The notes: a model not told the origin generated them from the sequence alone. A stretch of 64,000 nt of DNA from Pseudoxanthomonas sp. JBR18 (GCF_028198165.1 NZ_CP116339.1:310001-374000), one strand, 5' to 3'; shown: positions 17,618-27,040, counted from the first letter of the stretch. Numbers and translations: made by a program.

Positions 17618-19966
17618 ATGGCTGCTCCAGGGGCTGCTTCACCCGAGATGTTGAGTGCCGACACGCTGGCCGCGTCGGCCCTTCCGCCGCGCGTGCGCCA
17701 CATCCTGGAGGTCCTGCTGGCCCACCTGCAGCCGCACCTGGCCTCGCGCCTGGAGGCCACCGCCGATGCGCTGGAGCAGGAGTTGTTTACCCAGGCCGAG
17801 CGCGCGCGCAGCAACGAGCTGCAGGCCACCCAGTTGGCCAACCTGCAGCAGTTGCGCAAGCATCGCGCCCAGTTGCTGCCGCGCATGTCCGCGGCGCTGG
17901 AGTGCGAGCTGGCCCAGATCCGCACCCCGCGGGCCGTGCCGGAACAGGCGCCGGAAGACATTCCCTCGATGCTGACCCTGGTGGCCAATGACGACATCGA
18001 CCAGGACATCGTCCTGCAGGAAGTCGCGCGTCGCCACGAGCATCGCCACCACGAAGCCCTGACGCTGCTGTCCCAGCGCTTTGGCGTGCTGGCCGGCAGC
18101 CCCGCGCTGGAGGAAACCCAGCAGCCGCTTTCGCCCCAGTCGCTGTGCCGGGCCCTGCGCACGGCGGTGATCGCGCTGGACGTGGACCTGCCCAGCCAGC
18201 TGCAGTTCTATCGCCTGTTCGAGCAGCACGGGATGGCCAGCTACGGTGCGTTGGTGGACGAACTGAGCGAGCTGCTCGGCCAGCAGGGCGTGCTGCCGGG
18301 CCTGGTCTTCGCGCCGCAACGTGCGCGGACCCCGTCCGGCCGCGTCCCGTTGACCCGCAAGACCCAGGCCCCCGACGTCCCGGCCCCGCCGCCGGCCAAG
18401 CCCCCGGTCAAGCCGCCCGCTCCACCCGCCACTGCTCCCAGTTGGACCCGTCCGCCAGCGGCAAAACGCCCGCCGGACGGCGCGTCCACGTTTGCCGCGT
18501 TGCAGCGCCTGCTTTCGGCCGGACATGCACGCGCAAGCGCCAATCCGAAGATCGCCGCGGACGCCGGCATGCCGGCCTGGCTTGCCTCGGCCAGGTCCAC
18601 GTCGACCACCGCGCCGCAGGGCGCAGCGCCCAAGCCCTTGCCGGCCGCTGCCGCAAGTGCGGGTGCCGGCACGGCGGCCAGCCCGCTCCCGACCACGCAG
18701 CTGCTGAGCACCCTGCAAACCCTGCAGCTGCAGGTGGCCCAGGGCCAGGTGCCACAGGCGCCGACCTCGCTGGGCGAGATTCGCGAGCGCACCCTGGCCG
18801 GCCTGCGTCGCGCCCACGGCCCGGACGCGCAGCTCGCGCGCCAGGACGAGGACACCTTCGAGCTGCTGGACCTGCTCTACCACGAGATCGGGCGCGAGGT
18901 GCGCAAGGGGCCTGCCTCGGACCTGCTGGGCGAACTGCAGGTCCCGGTGGTCCAGGCCGCGCTGAGCGACCGCGAGTTCTTCCTGCGACCGCAGCATCCT
19001 GCGCGCGAACTGCTCAACGCCGTGGCCGAGTCGGGCGCCAACTGGATGGGCGAGGAGGACGTCGATCCGGTCCTGATGCAGAAGCTCAAGGCCGCGGTCA
19101 CCAAGGTGCTCTCCGAGTACAAGGGCGACGAGGCGGTCTTCGAGCAGGCCCACCGCGAAGTCCAGGATCACTTTCAGGTCGCCGCGCGCAAGGCCGAGAT
19201 CGCCGAACGCCGCCACGTGGAAGCCGCCCGTGGCCGTGACCGCCTGGACATGGCCAAGCGCGGCGCCGCGCAGACGATCGAAACGGCCCTGGATGGACGC
19301 CTGCCCATCCCCTTCGTGCAGGCGCTGCTCACCCAGGCCTGGGCCGACGTGCTGACCCTGACCCGCCTGCGCAACGGCGAGGATTCCAGCGAGTGGGCCG
19401 AGGTGGCCGCCATGACCGGGGAGATCGCACGGGCGGTCACCGGCGAGGCGCCGACGCCCGATCCCGCCCTGGCCCCCAGGATCGAGAAGGCGTTGGTGCA
19501 GGTGGGCTATCACGGCGACGAGGCCGCGGTCATCGCCCAGCGCCTTTCGGGCGAGGACGCCGCGCCACACGGCGGCACCGACCTGGCCGCGCGCGTGCAG
19601 ACGCGCGCGCGCATCGCCGCGCAGGAATCGCCGGCCAAACCCGCGCTGGCCCCGCGCAGCGCCAACGAAGACGCCAGTTACGACATCCTGCGCAAGCTGC
19701 CGTATGGCACCTGGTTCGAGTTCGTCCATAACCAGCAGGGCGACGTCCGTCGGCTGCGCCTGTCCTGGTACAACCCCAATAGCGGCCATGCCCTGTTCGT
19801 CAATCAGCGTGGGCAGAAGGTCGGCGACCACACCCTGGACGGCGTGGCGCGCCTGATGGCCCGCGGCCAGGCCCGCGTGCTGAGCGAAGAGCGCGCGCGC
19901 CTGATCGACCGTGCGTGGCAGGCCACGGTCGGCAAGCTGCGCGAGCTGGCCGGAGCCGACGCATGA
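17618..19966 (+). CDS. DUF1631-family protein
   Basis: A 782-residue cytoplasmic protein of unknown function matching what I recall of the DUF1631 family. The N-terminal part (to about residue 240) is helical and charged; about 245-300 is a proline- and alanine-rich linker; the C-terminal half is again helical and ends with a small beta-rich stretch GTWFEFVHNQQGDVRRLRLSWYNPNSGHALFVNQRGQKV that looks like a PilZ-type or SH3-like barrel. Its last four bases overlap the start of a PilZ-domain gene. In this family the pair tends to occur together, so a c-di-GMP-linked role is reasonable but unproven. No signal peptide or membrane segment is visible. Confidence 0.75.
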   Translation: MAAPGAASPEMLSADTLAASALPPRVRHILEVLLAHLQPHLASRLEATADALEQELFTQAERARSNELQATQLANLQQLRKHRAQLLPRMSAALECELAQIRTPRAVPEQAPEDIPSMLTLVANDDIDQDIVLQEVARRHEHRHHEALTLLSQRFGVLAGSPALEETQQPLSPQSLCRALRTAVIALDVDLPSQLQFYRLFEQHGMASYGALVDELSELLGQQGVLPGLVFAPQRARTPSGRVPLTRKTQAPDVPAPPPAKPPVKPPAPPATAPSWTRPPAAKRPPDGASTFAALQRLLSAGHARASANPKIAADAGMPAWLASARSTSTTAPQGAAPKPLPAAAASAGAGTAASPLPTTQLLSTLQTLQLQVAQGQVPQAPTSLGEIRERTLAGLRRAHGPDAQLARQDEDTFELLDLLYHEIGREVRKGPASDLLGELQVPVVQAALSDREFFLRPQHPARELLNAVAESGANWMGEEDVDPVLMQKLKAAVTKVLSEYKGDEAVFEQAHREVQDHFQVAARKAEIAERRHVEAARGRDRLDMAKRGAAQTIETALDGRLPIPFVQALLTQAWADVLTLTRLRNGEDSSEWAEVAAMTGEIARAVTGEAPTPDPALAPRIEKALVQVGYHGDEAAVIAQRLSGEDAAPHGGTDLAARVQTRARIAAQESPAKPALAPRSANEDASYDILRKLPYGTWFEFVHNQQGDVRRLRLSWYNPNSGHALFVNQRGQKVGDHTLDGVARLMARGQARVLSEERARLIDRAWQATVGKLRELAGADA

Positions 19967-20301
19967 GCATCACCGAAGCCCGCCGCGCGCCACGCCGCAA
20001 TCCGCATGGCGCCATCGCCGTCAGCGACACCATGACCGGGCGCATCATCGGCCGGGTCGGCAACGTCTCCGAGGCCGGCATGCTGCTGGTCGCCAACACG
20101 CCGGTGCGGGAAGACGCGCTGTATCAGCTCCAGTTCACCCTGCCGGCCAGCGCGACCACGCGCGAGACCAGTATCGAGGTCGGCGCGCACCTGCTGTGGA
20201 CCGGCGCGGCCAACACGCCGGGCCACGCACTGGCCGGCCTGCGCTTCCTCACCGTCTCCCCCGCGCACCTGGAGGCGCTGCGCGACTGGGTGGGCGGTTA
20301 G
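19963..20301 (+). CDS. Small PilZ-domain protein, putative c-di-GMP receptor
   Basis: A 112-residue single PilZ domain. The N-terminal RRAPRRNPHG provides the arginine-rich c-di-GMP loop (RxxxR spacing) and NVSEAGM corresponds to the second conserved motif D/NxSxxG. It overlaps the DUF1631 gene by four bases (ATGA), implying coupled translation and shared function. PilZ proteins bind the second messenger and alter motility, adhesion or enzyme activity. The partner here is probably the DUF1631 protein. Confidence 0.85.
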   Translation: MSITEARRAPRRNPHGAIAVSDTMTGRIIGRVGNVSEAGMLLVANTPVREDALYQLQFTLPASATTRETSIEVGAHLLWTGAANTPGHALAGLRFLTVSPAHLEALRDWVGG

Positions 20302-20359
20302 GCGGCATTGCAGCCGATCCGGCAAAATGGGGGGCTCTTTCGCAACACGAGCCTTCGCC

Positions 20360-21700
20360 ATGATGCTGCCCGATCCCGCTCCGCTCTACGCCGACCACCT
20401 GGCCACGCTGAAGGCGCGCGCGGATGAAGCGCTGGCGCGCGGCGGCCTGGACCACCTGGTCATCCCCAGCGGCCGTCTGCACTATCAGCACGCCGATGAC
20501 CTGGGCTACCCGTTCTATGTCAATCCGCAGTTCAAGGCCTGGCTGCCGCTCACGCGCGTGCCGGACAGCTGGGTGGTGTACACGCCAGGCCGCCGCCCGA
20601 CCCTGATCTTTCTGCAGCCGCGCGACTACTGGCATGTCATCCCCGACGCGCCCAGCGGCTGGTGGGTGGAACACTTCGACATCCAAGTGATCCGCACCCC
20701 CGATGAAGCCGTCGCCCTGCTGCCCAAGCCGGCCGCGCGCTGCGCGATCCTGGGCGAGGCGCACAGCACCCTGGGCGAGTACGCCCCCAACAATCCGCAG
20801 GACGTGGTCGACTACCTGGCCTATCACCGCGCCTTCAAGACCCCCTACGAAATCGCCCTGATGCGCCAGGCCCAGGTCATGGCCGTGCGCGGGCATCGTG
20901 CCGCCGAGGCCGCTTTCCGCAACGGCGCCAGCGAGTTCGACATCCACATGGCCTATTGCACGGCCGTCGGCCAGGACGCGGCCGAGCTGCCTTACGGCAA
21001 CATCATCGGCCTCAACGAGCACGCCGCCGTCCTGCACTACACCGAGCTGGGCCGGCAGGCGCCGGCGCAGTCGCGCAGCTTCCTGATCGATGCCGGCGCC
21101 AGCGCGGCCGGCTACGCCAGCGACATCACGCGCACCTATGCGGCCGACGCCGGCAGCGAATTCCAGGCGATGATCGACGCCGTCGACGCCGCGCAGATCC
21201 AGATGGGCCAGGCCGTGGGCCCGGGCGTGGACTACAAACAGTTGCACGTCGATGCGCACCTGCGCCTGATGGGCATCCTCAAGGACTTCGGGGTCATCAC
21301 CGTTTCGCCGGAGGCTGCGGTGGCCAGTGGCGTGTCGGCAGCGTTCTTCCCGCATGGCCTGGGCCATTCGATCGGCCTGCAGGTGCACGACGTGGCCGGC
21401 TTCGCCGCCTCCGACCGCGGCGGTCGCATCGAACGTCCCGAGGGTCACCCCTACCTGCGCATGACCCGCGTGCTGGCACCGGGCATGGTGGTGACCATCG
21501 AACCGGGGCTGTACTTCATCGACATGCTGCTCGAAGACGCCAAGGCCGCCGGCCATGGCGCGGCGATTGACTGGGACCGCGTGGCCCACTTCAAGCCCTT
21601 CGGCGGCATCCGCATCGAGGATGAAGTGCTATGCACCGAGACCGGCGCGGACAACCTCACACGCCCGGCGTTCGCGGACGCGTCATCGCATTCGCGCTGA
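20360..21700 (+). CDS. pepQ: Xaa-Pro dipeptidase (prolidase)
   Basis: A 446-residue M24 metallopeptidase that cleaves dipeptides with C-terminal proline. The dinuclear metal site is visible as DAGASAAGYASDITRTY (two Asp), FFPHGLGHSIGLQVHD (His), TIEPGLYF (Glu) and GGIRIEDE (Glu). The N-terminal creatinase-like domain fills residues 1-160. Two consecutive ATG codons (20360 and 20363) are possible starts. It is convergent with pepP, a related enzyme, across a palindromic repeat. Confidence 0.94.
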   Translation: MMLPDPAPLYADHLATLKARADEALARGGLDHLVIPSGRLHYQHADDLGYPFYVNPQFKAWLPLTRVPDSWVVYTPGRRPTLIFLQPRDYWHVIPDAPSGWWVEHFDIQVIRTPDEAVALLPKPAARCAILGEAHSTLGEYAPNNPQDVVDYLAYHRAFKTPYEIALMRQAQVMAVRGHRAAEAAFRNGASEFDIHMAYCTAVGQDAAELPYGNIIGLNEHAAVLHYTELGRQAPAQSRSFLIDAGASAAGYASDITRTYAADAGSEFQAMIDAVDAAQIQMGQAVGPGVDYKQLHVDAHLRLMGILKDFGVITVSPEAAVASGVSAAFFPHGLGHSIGLQVHDVAGFAASDRGGRIERPEGHPYLRMTRVLAPGMVVTIEPGLYFIDMLLEDAKAAGHGAAIDWDRVAHFKPFGGIRIEDEVLCTETGADNLTRPAFADASSHSR

Positions 21701-21812
21701 TGCCCCAAGGTCGGCTTCGCAGACCTCGGGCCCCGTCTCATCAGCTTCCACACCCCCGCCGCTTCGCGGCCGCCCCCTGACTCAGGGGGCTTTCCTCCAG
21801 AAGGTGTTGGCG

Positions 21813-21885
21813 TGGGCGGGAGCCGCCATGGCGGCGAGGGGCTTTACCGGAACAGCCTCATTGCCGCCATGGCGGCTCCCGCCAA
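21813..21885. repeat. Dispersed palindromic repeat, GCCGCCATGGCGGC family, copy 1
   Basis: A 21-bp perfect inverted repeat (21815-21835 with 21863-21883, core GCCGCCATGGCGGC) encloses GGGCTTTACCGG. A diverged copy is at 39861-39925. Repeats with the same central GGGCTTTACCGG occur widely in xanthomonad genomes. It lies between the convergent pepQ and pepP genes, where it could end both transcripts. Confidence 0.8.
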
Positions 21886-21891
21886 GCAACA

Positions 21892-23220
21892 TCAGCCGCC
21901 GCTGGCCATCACCGCCTCGATCTCCTCGGCGCTGCGCGCCAACTCGGCGGTCAGCATCGTATGGCCGTCTGCGGTGATCACCACGTTGTCCTCGGTGCGG
22001 ATGCCGATGCCGCGCCATTTGGAATCGACGCTGGTGTCGTCGGCCGAAATGTACAGGCCCGGCTCGATGGTGAAGACCATCCCCGGCTCCAGCAGGCGTG
22101 AGTCGCCGGCCAGGCGATAGTCGCCCACGTCGTGCACGTCCAGGCCCAGCCAGTGGCCGGTCTTGTGGCGGTAGAAGCGCTTGTAGCTACCATCGGCAAT
22201 CCGTTTTTCCAACGTCCCCTTGAGCAGGCCGAGCTGCAGCAGGCCTTCGGTCAGCGTTTCCACCGCCGCATCGTGCCCGGCCTCGTAGGGCACACCGGGG
22301 CGCGCCTGCTCCAGCGCCGCCGCCTGGGCGGCGCCGACCAGGTCGTGCAGCTGGCGCTGTGGCGTGGTGAAACGGCCATCGACCGGGAAGGTCCGGGTGA
22401 TGTCGGCCGCGTAGTTACGGTATTCGGCGCCAGCGTCGATCAGTACCAGGTCGCCGGCCTTGGCCTGCGCACTGTTGGCCACGTAATGCAGCGTCACCGC
22501 ATTGGCGCCGGCGCCGACGATGCTGCCGTAGGCCGGCCACGCGTCACTGGCGCGGAACACGCATTCCAGCACCGCCTGCAGCTGGTATTCGTGCACCCCG
22601 GCATGGGCGCCGCGCATGGCCGCCAGATGCGCGGCCACGCTGATGTCGGCCGCGCGCTGCATCAGGCGCAGTTCTTCCTTGGACTTGAACAGGCGTTGCT
22701 CGTGCAGCAGGTGGCCCAGCTCCAGGAACTCGTGCGGTGGCTGCGCGCCGCGACGGACCTGGGCGCGAACCTGGTTGACCCAGCCGATCAGCTTGAGGTC
22801 GAACTCGGTGTGGCGGCCAAAGTGGTAGTACACCCGCGAGCGGCCTTCCAGCATCCCCGGCAGGATCTCGTCCATGTCCTCGATGGGATAGGCGTCGTCC
22901 ATGCCGAAATCGTCGACCGCGCCCTGCTGACCGATGCGCTGGCCGTCGTAGATCTCACGCGCCGGGTCGCGGTCGCGGTTGAACAGGATCACCTCGCCAT
23001 GGCGCCGGCCGGGAATCAGGACCAGCACCGCGTCCGGCTCGGGGAATCCGCTCAGATACCAGAAGTCCGAATCCTGCCGATACGGATAGTAGCTGTCGTT
23101 GCTGCGTACCCGCTCGGGCGCGGCGGGCAGCACCACGATGGCGTCCTCGCCGACCATGCGCATGAGCTGCTTGCGCCTGCGCGCGAATTCGGCGGCGCTG
23201 ATCCCGGTGGCGGCCTTCAT
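21892..23220 (-). CDS. pepP: Aminopeptidase P (Xaa-Pro aminopeptidase)
   Basis: A 442-residue M24B peptidase that removes an N-terminal residue when proline is second. The N-terminal PepP domain has the typical RSNDSYYPYRQDSDFWYLSGFPEP. Metal ligands are in LIDAGAEYRNYAADITRTF, GHWLGLDVHDVG, TIEPGLYIS and GIGIRTEDNV. ATG 23220 shares one base with the stop of the UPF0149 gene (TGATG), so the two form an operon as ygfB-pepP do in E. coli. Confidence 0.96.
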   Translation of the reverse strand: MKAATGISAAEFARRRKQLMRMVGEDAIVVLPAAPERVRSNDSYYPYRQDSDFWYLSGFPEPDAVLVLIPGRRHGEVILFNRDRDPAREIYDGQRIGQQGAVDDFGMDDAYPIEDMDEILPGMLEGRSRVYYHFGRHTEFDLKLIGWVNQVRAQVRRGAQPPHEFLELGHLLHEQRLFKSKEELRLMQRAADISVAAHLAAMRGAHAGVHEYQLQAVLECVFRASDAWPAYGSIVGAGANAVTLHYVANSAQAKAGDLVLIDAGAEYRNYAADITRTFPVDGRFTTPQRQLHDLVGAAQAAALEQARPGVPYEAGHDAAVETLTEGLLQLGLLKGTLEKRIADGSYKRFYRHKTGHWLGLDVHDVGDYRLAGDSRLLEPGMVFTIEPGLYISADDTSVDSKWRGIGIRTEDNVVITADGHTMLTAELARSAEEIEAVMASGG

Positions 23221-23759
23221 CAATTCAAACGCTGGCGGTGGCGCGGCGCCAACACGCAGTCGCCGTGCAGCAGCAGGACGGCCACGCGCACGAATTCCTC
23301 GATCTCGGCCAGGGCGTCTTCGTCTTCCTCGCTTTCGCCCAGCTCCGGGCTGGCCTGGGCCAGCTTGCCCAGATCCGCCAGGGCCTCGGCCCCGTCATCG
23401 GACAGTGAGGCATCGCTGGCCGCCGCCAGGCCAAAACCGCCCAGGAAGGCACGGCACCAGTCGAACAGCGCCTGGGCGCGTTCTTCCAGGCCGGCGCTGG
23501 CATCGGGCAACAGCAGTTCGAAGCCGAAGGCGCGGTCCTCCAACTGGGCGACGGTGGAGGTGCGCAATTCATCCAGCGCGCTGTCCGCCGCCGGTGCAGG
23601 CAGGGCCGGATCGGCCAGGACGCGCGCCGGCCAGTCCACGGCATTGTCGCCGCCGCCGGACAGCCAGCCGCACAGGCCGCCGTGGAGTTCAAAGGGGGAG
23701 GCGCCAAGGCCCAGGCCGCGCGCGGCCTGGTCGACGTCCTCGAGAGTCGGCAGGCTCAT
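23220..23759 (-). CDS. ygfB: UPF0149 (YgfB/YecA) family protein
   Basis: A 179-residue all-helical protein. The conserved N-terminal ASPFELHGGLCGWLSGGGD and central LFDWCRAFLGGFGLA mark the UPF0149 family; the C-terminal part is acidic with ESEEDEDALAEIEEFVRVAVLLL. The function is not settled for most members; some act on stress and antibiotic-response gene expression in Pseudomonas. It is co-transcribed with pepP. The divergent gene upstream is the GGDEF-EAL protein. Confidence 0.92.
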   Translation of the reverse strand: MSLPTLEDVDQAARGLGLGASPFELHGGLCGWLSGGGDNAVDWPARVLADPALPAPAADSALDELRTSTVAQLEDRAFGFELLLPDASAGLEERAQALFDWCRAFLGGFGLAAASDASLSDDGAEALADLGKLAQASPELGESEEDEDALAEIEEFVRVAVLLLHGDCVLAPRHRQRLN

Positions 23760-23915
23760 CGGGCGATGCCCTGCCGGCGATCAAAGGAATCAGACGGTTG
23801 CATGCCTAAAAGTGTAGTCGCAAAGGCCGAAATCCGCTTGTTGCGTGACGCATCGCACGCCTACACTCGATCGCATCCTTTGCGCTGGCGGATGTCACGG
23901 AGCCGTTTCGAGCTG

Positions 23916-26165
23916 ATGCCATCATTGCCCTTCCCCTTGCTGATGGCCGCGACACCGGCTCCCGATGCGGCGCGCCTTGCCTGGATGGGAGTGGCCGCTC
24001 TGGCGCTGATCCTGGTGGTCCTGGCCGGTACGCGCCGATTGTGGCTACCCGCCCTGCAGCGGCGGCTGCCGCAACCGCCTGTCGTGCCATCCGGAGACGA
24101 CCATCTCAAACTGGCGTTGTGGGCCTCCGGCGAGGTGTTCTGGGACTACGACCTGATCGGTCGCCGCCTGCACCGCCTGCGGGCGGACGAGCACTCGCCA
24201 TCCAGCCACGCCATCACCATGCTCACCCGGGTCGGCGACATCCCCCAGATCCATCCGCATGACCTGCCGCTGGTGACCCAGCGCCTGCGCAGCCACCTAC
24301 GCGGCGAAGCGCCGCTGTTCATGTCCGAGCACCGGATGGACATGCGCGGCGACGGCCAGTGGACCTGGGTGCGCGCGCGCGGCCGGGTGGTCGAACACGA
24401 TGCACAGGGACGCGCCCTGCGCCTGGCCGGCACCGCACGTGACATCACCGCCAGCCGCAACGCCGAATACGAGCATCGCGTGGCCAGCGAGGTCATGCGC
24501 AGCATGAGCGAAGCGGTCGCGGTCCTGGATGCCGAATACCGCTTCATCACGGTCAACCCGTCCTTCAGCCGCATGACCGGCTACGACGGGGCCGAAGTGG
24601 CCGGCCAGCCCCTCAGCCTGCTCGACAGCCGTCAGAACACCAGCGACAGCACCGCGCGCATGAGCACCCAGCTCCAGCGCGAAGGCCGCTGGTCCGGCGA
24701 GGCCTGGAAGGTGCGCAAGGACGGCGAGGAAATCCTGTGCCGGATCGAGACCAACGTGGTGCCCGACGCCAGCGGTCAGCGCCTGATGGTGGTCCTGGTC
24801 CTCAACGACATCACCGAGCAGAAGCGCGCCGAACAGGAACTGCGCTACCTGGCCAACTACGACACCCTGACCAGCCTGCCGAACCGCTCGCTGCTGTCCG
24901 AGCGCCTGTCGCGCGCGGTGGTGCGCGCCCGCCGTGAACGCACCCGGGTCGCGGTGCTGTTCATCGACCTGGACCGGTTCAAGGACATCAACGATTCGCT
25001 GGGCCACGCCACGGGCGACCGCATCCTGCGTGCGGCCGCCGCGCGGGTGCAGCAGACCGTCGGGCACCAGCACACCGTCGCGCGCCTGGCCGGCGACGAG
25101 TTCACCGTGGTCCTGGAAGGCATCACCGCGCCGGCCGACGCAGAGCGCGTGGCCGAACGGGTGATCCAGGCCTTCACCCAACCCTTGTCCTTCGGCGACC
25201 GGCTTGAAATCGCGGTCTCGCCCTCGATCGGCATCAGTCTCTACCCCGAACACGCCCAGGTCCCGACCGAACTGCTCAAGCACGCCGACACGGCCATGTA
25301 CCAGGCCAAGTCCGCCGGCCGCCACACCTGGGCGGTGTACTCGGAGGAGATGGACGAGAAGACCCGGCACCGGGCGATCCTCACCAGCGCGCTGCGGCGT
25401 GCGCTGGAGCGCGACGAGCTGCGCGTGGTCTACCAGCCCCGGCTGTCGCTGCATCGCCAGCAGATCACCGGGACCGAAGCCCTGCTGCGCTGGGAGAGCC
25501 GCGAGCTGGGCGAGATCTCCCCGGCCCAGTTCATTCCGCTCGCCGAGGAAAGCGGACTGATTGTCGACATCGGCATTTGGACCCTGCGCCAGGCCTGCCA
25601 GACCCTGCGCAGCTGGCATGACGCGGGCATGGACCACCTCAGCGTGGCAGTCAACGTGTCGTCCTTGCAGCTGCAGCGCGGCGACCTGGCCGACGTGGTC
25701 GCCCGCGTGCTGGCCGAGACCGGGGTCAACGCCTCGCGCCTGGAACTGGAACTGACCGAGAGCGTACTGATGGCCAGTCCCGAACAGAACAGCCGCGTCC
25801 TGCAGGCCTGCCGCGCCCTGGGCGTGTCGATCGCGATCGACGATTTCGGCACCGGCTATTCCTCGCTGGCCTACCTCAAACGCCTGCCGCTGAACACGCT
25901 GAAGATCGACCAGGAATTCGTGCGCGACATCAACCACGACATCGAGGACGAGGCCATCACCAGCGCGATCATCGCCATGGCCCAGTCGTTGTCCCTGCAC
26001 GTGGTCGCCGAAGGCGTGGAGACCGCCGCGCAGTTGGCCTTCCTGCAGTTGCGTGGCTGCGACGAGATCCAGGGACACCATGTCTCGCGCGCGCTGGAAC
26101 CGGCCGACTGCCTGGCGTTCATCCGCATGCACGATGGCGCCGGCAACATCCTGGCCAGCGCCTGA
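23916..26165 (+). CDS. Membrane PAS-PAS-GGDEF-EAL protein (c-di-GMP turnover)
   Basis: From ATG 23916 the protein has 749 residues: one transmembrane helix (about 18-39), a PAS domain with PAC end (about 61-180), a second PAS (185-305), a GGDEF domain (310-475) and an EAL domain (485-745). The GGDEF signature is AGDEF (392-396), a variant whose synthetic activity is uncertain. The EAL domain keeps E521-A-L, Asn580, Glu615, DDFGTG (642-647), Lys663 and Glu699, so it should be an active phosphodiesterase. Alternative starts are ATG 23892 and 23802; a TACACT -10-like hexamer at 23871-23876 argues against the longest form. It separates the ygfB-pepP and zapA-6S RNA blocks that are normally adjacent. 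Confidence 0.88.
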   Translation: MPSLPFPLLMAATPAPDAARLAWMGVAALALILVVLAGTRRLWLPALQRRLPQPPVVPSGDDHLKLALWASGEVFWDYDLIGRRLHRLRADEHSPSSHAITMLTRVGDIPQIHPHDLPLVTQRLRSHLRGEAPLFMSEHRMDMRGDGQWTWVRARGRVVEHDAQGRALRLAGTARDITASRNAEYEHRVASEVMRSMSEAVAVLDAEYRFITVNPSFSRMTGYDGAEVAGQPLSLLDSRQNTSDSTARMSTQLQREGRWSGEAWKVRKDGEEILCRIETNVVPDASGQRLMVVLVLNDITEQKRAEQELRYLANYDTLTSLPNRSLLSERLSRAVVRARRERTRVAVLFIDLDRFKDINDSLGHATGDRILRAAAARVQQTVGHQHTVARLAGDEFTVVLEGITAPADAERVAERVIQAFTQPLSFGDRLEIAVSPSIGISLYPEHAQVPTELLKHADTAMYQAKSAGRHTWAVYSEEMDEKTRHRAILTSALRRALERDELRVVYQPRLSLHRQQITGTEALLRWESRELGEISPAQFIPLAEESGLIVDIGIWTLRQACQTLRSWHDAGMDHLSVAVNVSSLQLQRGDLADVVARVLAETGVNASRLELELTESVLMASPEQNSRVLQACRALGVSIAIDDFGTGYSSLAYLKRLPLNTLKIDQEFVRDINHDIEDEAITSAIIAMAQSLSLHVVAEGVETAAQLAFLQLRGCDEIQGHHVSRALEPADCLAFIRMHDGAGNILASA

Positions 26166-26234
26166 TCCGCGTTGCCCGATGCCGCGACATCGGCTGCTTG
26201 ACCGTCCGCCACGGGCGTGCCTATCGTGATCGAC

Positions 26235-26456
26235 ATGGACCAGCCCGACTCGATCGAACAGCTACGCGCTCTGGCTGCACGCCTGCAGGAGCTGGCCGAT
26301 CGCTGCCAGCGCCTGTCCGACGAGAACCGCAGCCTGCGCGTGCAGCAGGAGCAGCTGTCCAGCGAGCGGGCGCAGCTGCTGGCCAAGAACGAGCTGGCGC
26401 GCTCGCGGGTCGAAGCCATGATCACCCGCCTGCGCTCGCTGGAGCAGCACACGTGA
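26235..26456 (+). CDS. TIGR02449-family small coiled-coil protein
   Basis: A 73-residue protein that is one long predicted coiled coil (SIEQLRALAARLQELADRC and onward), matching the small protein encoded just before zapA in many gammaproteobacteria. A GTG at 26217 would add six residues. Its stop overlaps the zapA start (GTGA). The function is unknown; coupling to zapA suggests a role in cell division or envelope assembly. Confidence 0.75.
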   Translation: MDQPDSIEQLRALAARLQELADRCQRLSDENRSLRVQQEQLSSERAQLLAKNELARSRVEAMITRLRSLEQHT

Positions 26457-26749
26457 GCAGCAGCGAAGTCGTCAATGTCCACATCCTGGACCGCGAATAC
26501 ACCATCGGCGTGGAGCCTGGCGAACGCGGCAGCCTGATGGCCGCCGCCAAGTTGCTGGACACCCGCATGCGCGAGGTCCGCGGCGCGCACAAGATGGCCG
26601 CTGCCGACCGTGTGGCGGTCCTGGCCGCGCTCAACCTGGCGCACGAGCTTCAGCAACTGCGCGACCAGCAGGCCGCGCGCGAAAGCGAGTTCACCCGCAC
26701 GCTGGGCGACCTGCATCGTCGCCTGGATGGCTGGCTCGAGCCGCGTTGA
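26453..26749 (+). CDS. zapA: Cell division protein ZapA
   Basis: A 98-residue protein with the ZapA pattern: N-terminal VNVHILDREYTIGVEPGERGSLMAAAKLLD, then ADRVAVLAALNLAHEL and a coiled-coil tail. ZapA bundles FtsZ filaments at the division ring. The start is GTG 26453, overlapping the previous gene by four bases. It is followed by the 6S RNA gene, the standard arrangement in gammaproteobacteria. Confidence 0.93.
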   Translation: MSSSEVVNVHILDREYTIGVEPGERGSLMAAAKLLDTRMREVRGAHKMAAADRVAVLAALNLAHELQQLRDQQAARESEFTRTLGDLHRRLDGWLEPR

Positions 26750-26828
26750 ACCTTGACACGATCCTCGTGTTGAACACTGCGCCCTGAACCGCGCCGACAA
26801 ACGGACTAGGCAAAGCGCCGCGCGTGGC

Positions 26829-26834
26829 TATACT
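26829..26834 (+). promoter_or_regulatory. -10 element of the 6S RNA promoter
   Basis: TATACT lies seven bases before the predicted 5' end of 6S RNA. No good -35 is seen at normal spacing. Confidence 0.6.
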
Positions 26835-26840
26835 GATCGC

Positions 26841-27027
26841 GCATCCTCTGCTGTGTCCGACAGCGTGCAAAACATTCGCCTTGTCCCTTAAAAACGACAC
26901 CGGGACGGAAACGGAAGCCGGGAGCGCAAGTCCGCCTTCGTAGCGGGAAGCCCGATGGCCCCAAAGCCGGCCCACTTGAACCCCGGGTTCAAGGTCGTTT
27001 CGCCGCATCGCCATTGGCGGAGGATGT
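26841..27027 (+). ncRNA. ssrS: 6S RNA
   Basis: The RNA is recognised by position between zapA and ygfA, by length (about 185 nucleotides) and by its closing stem: CATCCTCTGC (26842-26851) pairs with GCGGAGGATG (27017-27026) with one G-U pair. The interior is purine-rich with large bulges, including the CCCTTAAAAACGACACCGGGACGG stretch near 26883-26906. 6S RNA imitates an open promoter and holds sigma-70 RNA polymerase in stationary phase. Exact ends are estimates. Confidence 0.88.
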
Positions 27028-27040
27028 CTTCAATCTTCTA

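Noticed and set aside
17639..19831. A 730-codon open frame antisense to the DUF1631 gene
   Set aside because: Low-complexity GQ/GR-rich translation without start signal or family; the plus-strand protein is recognisable.
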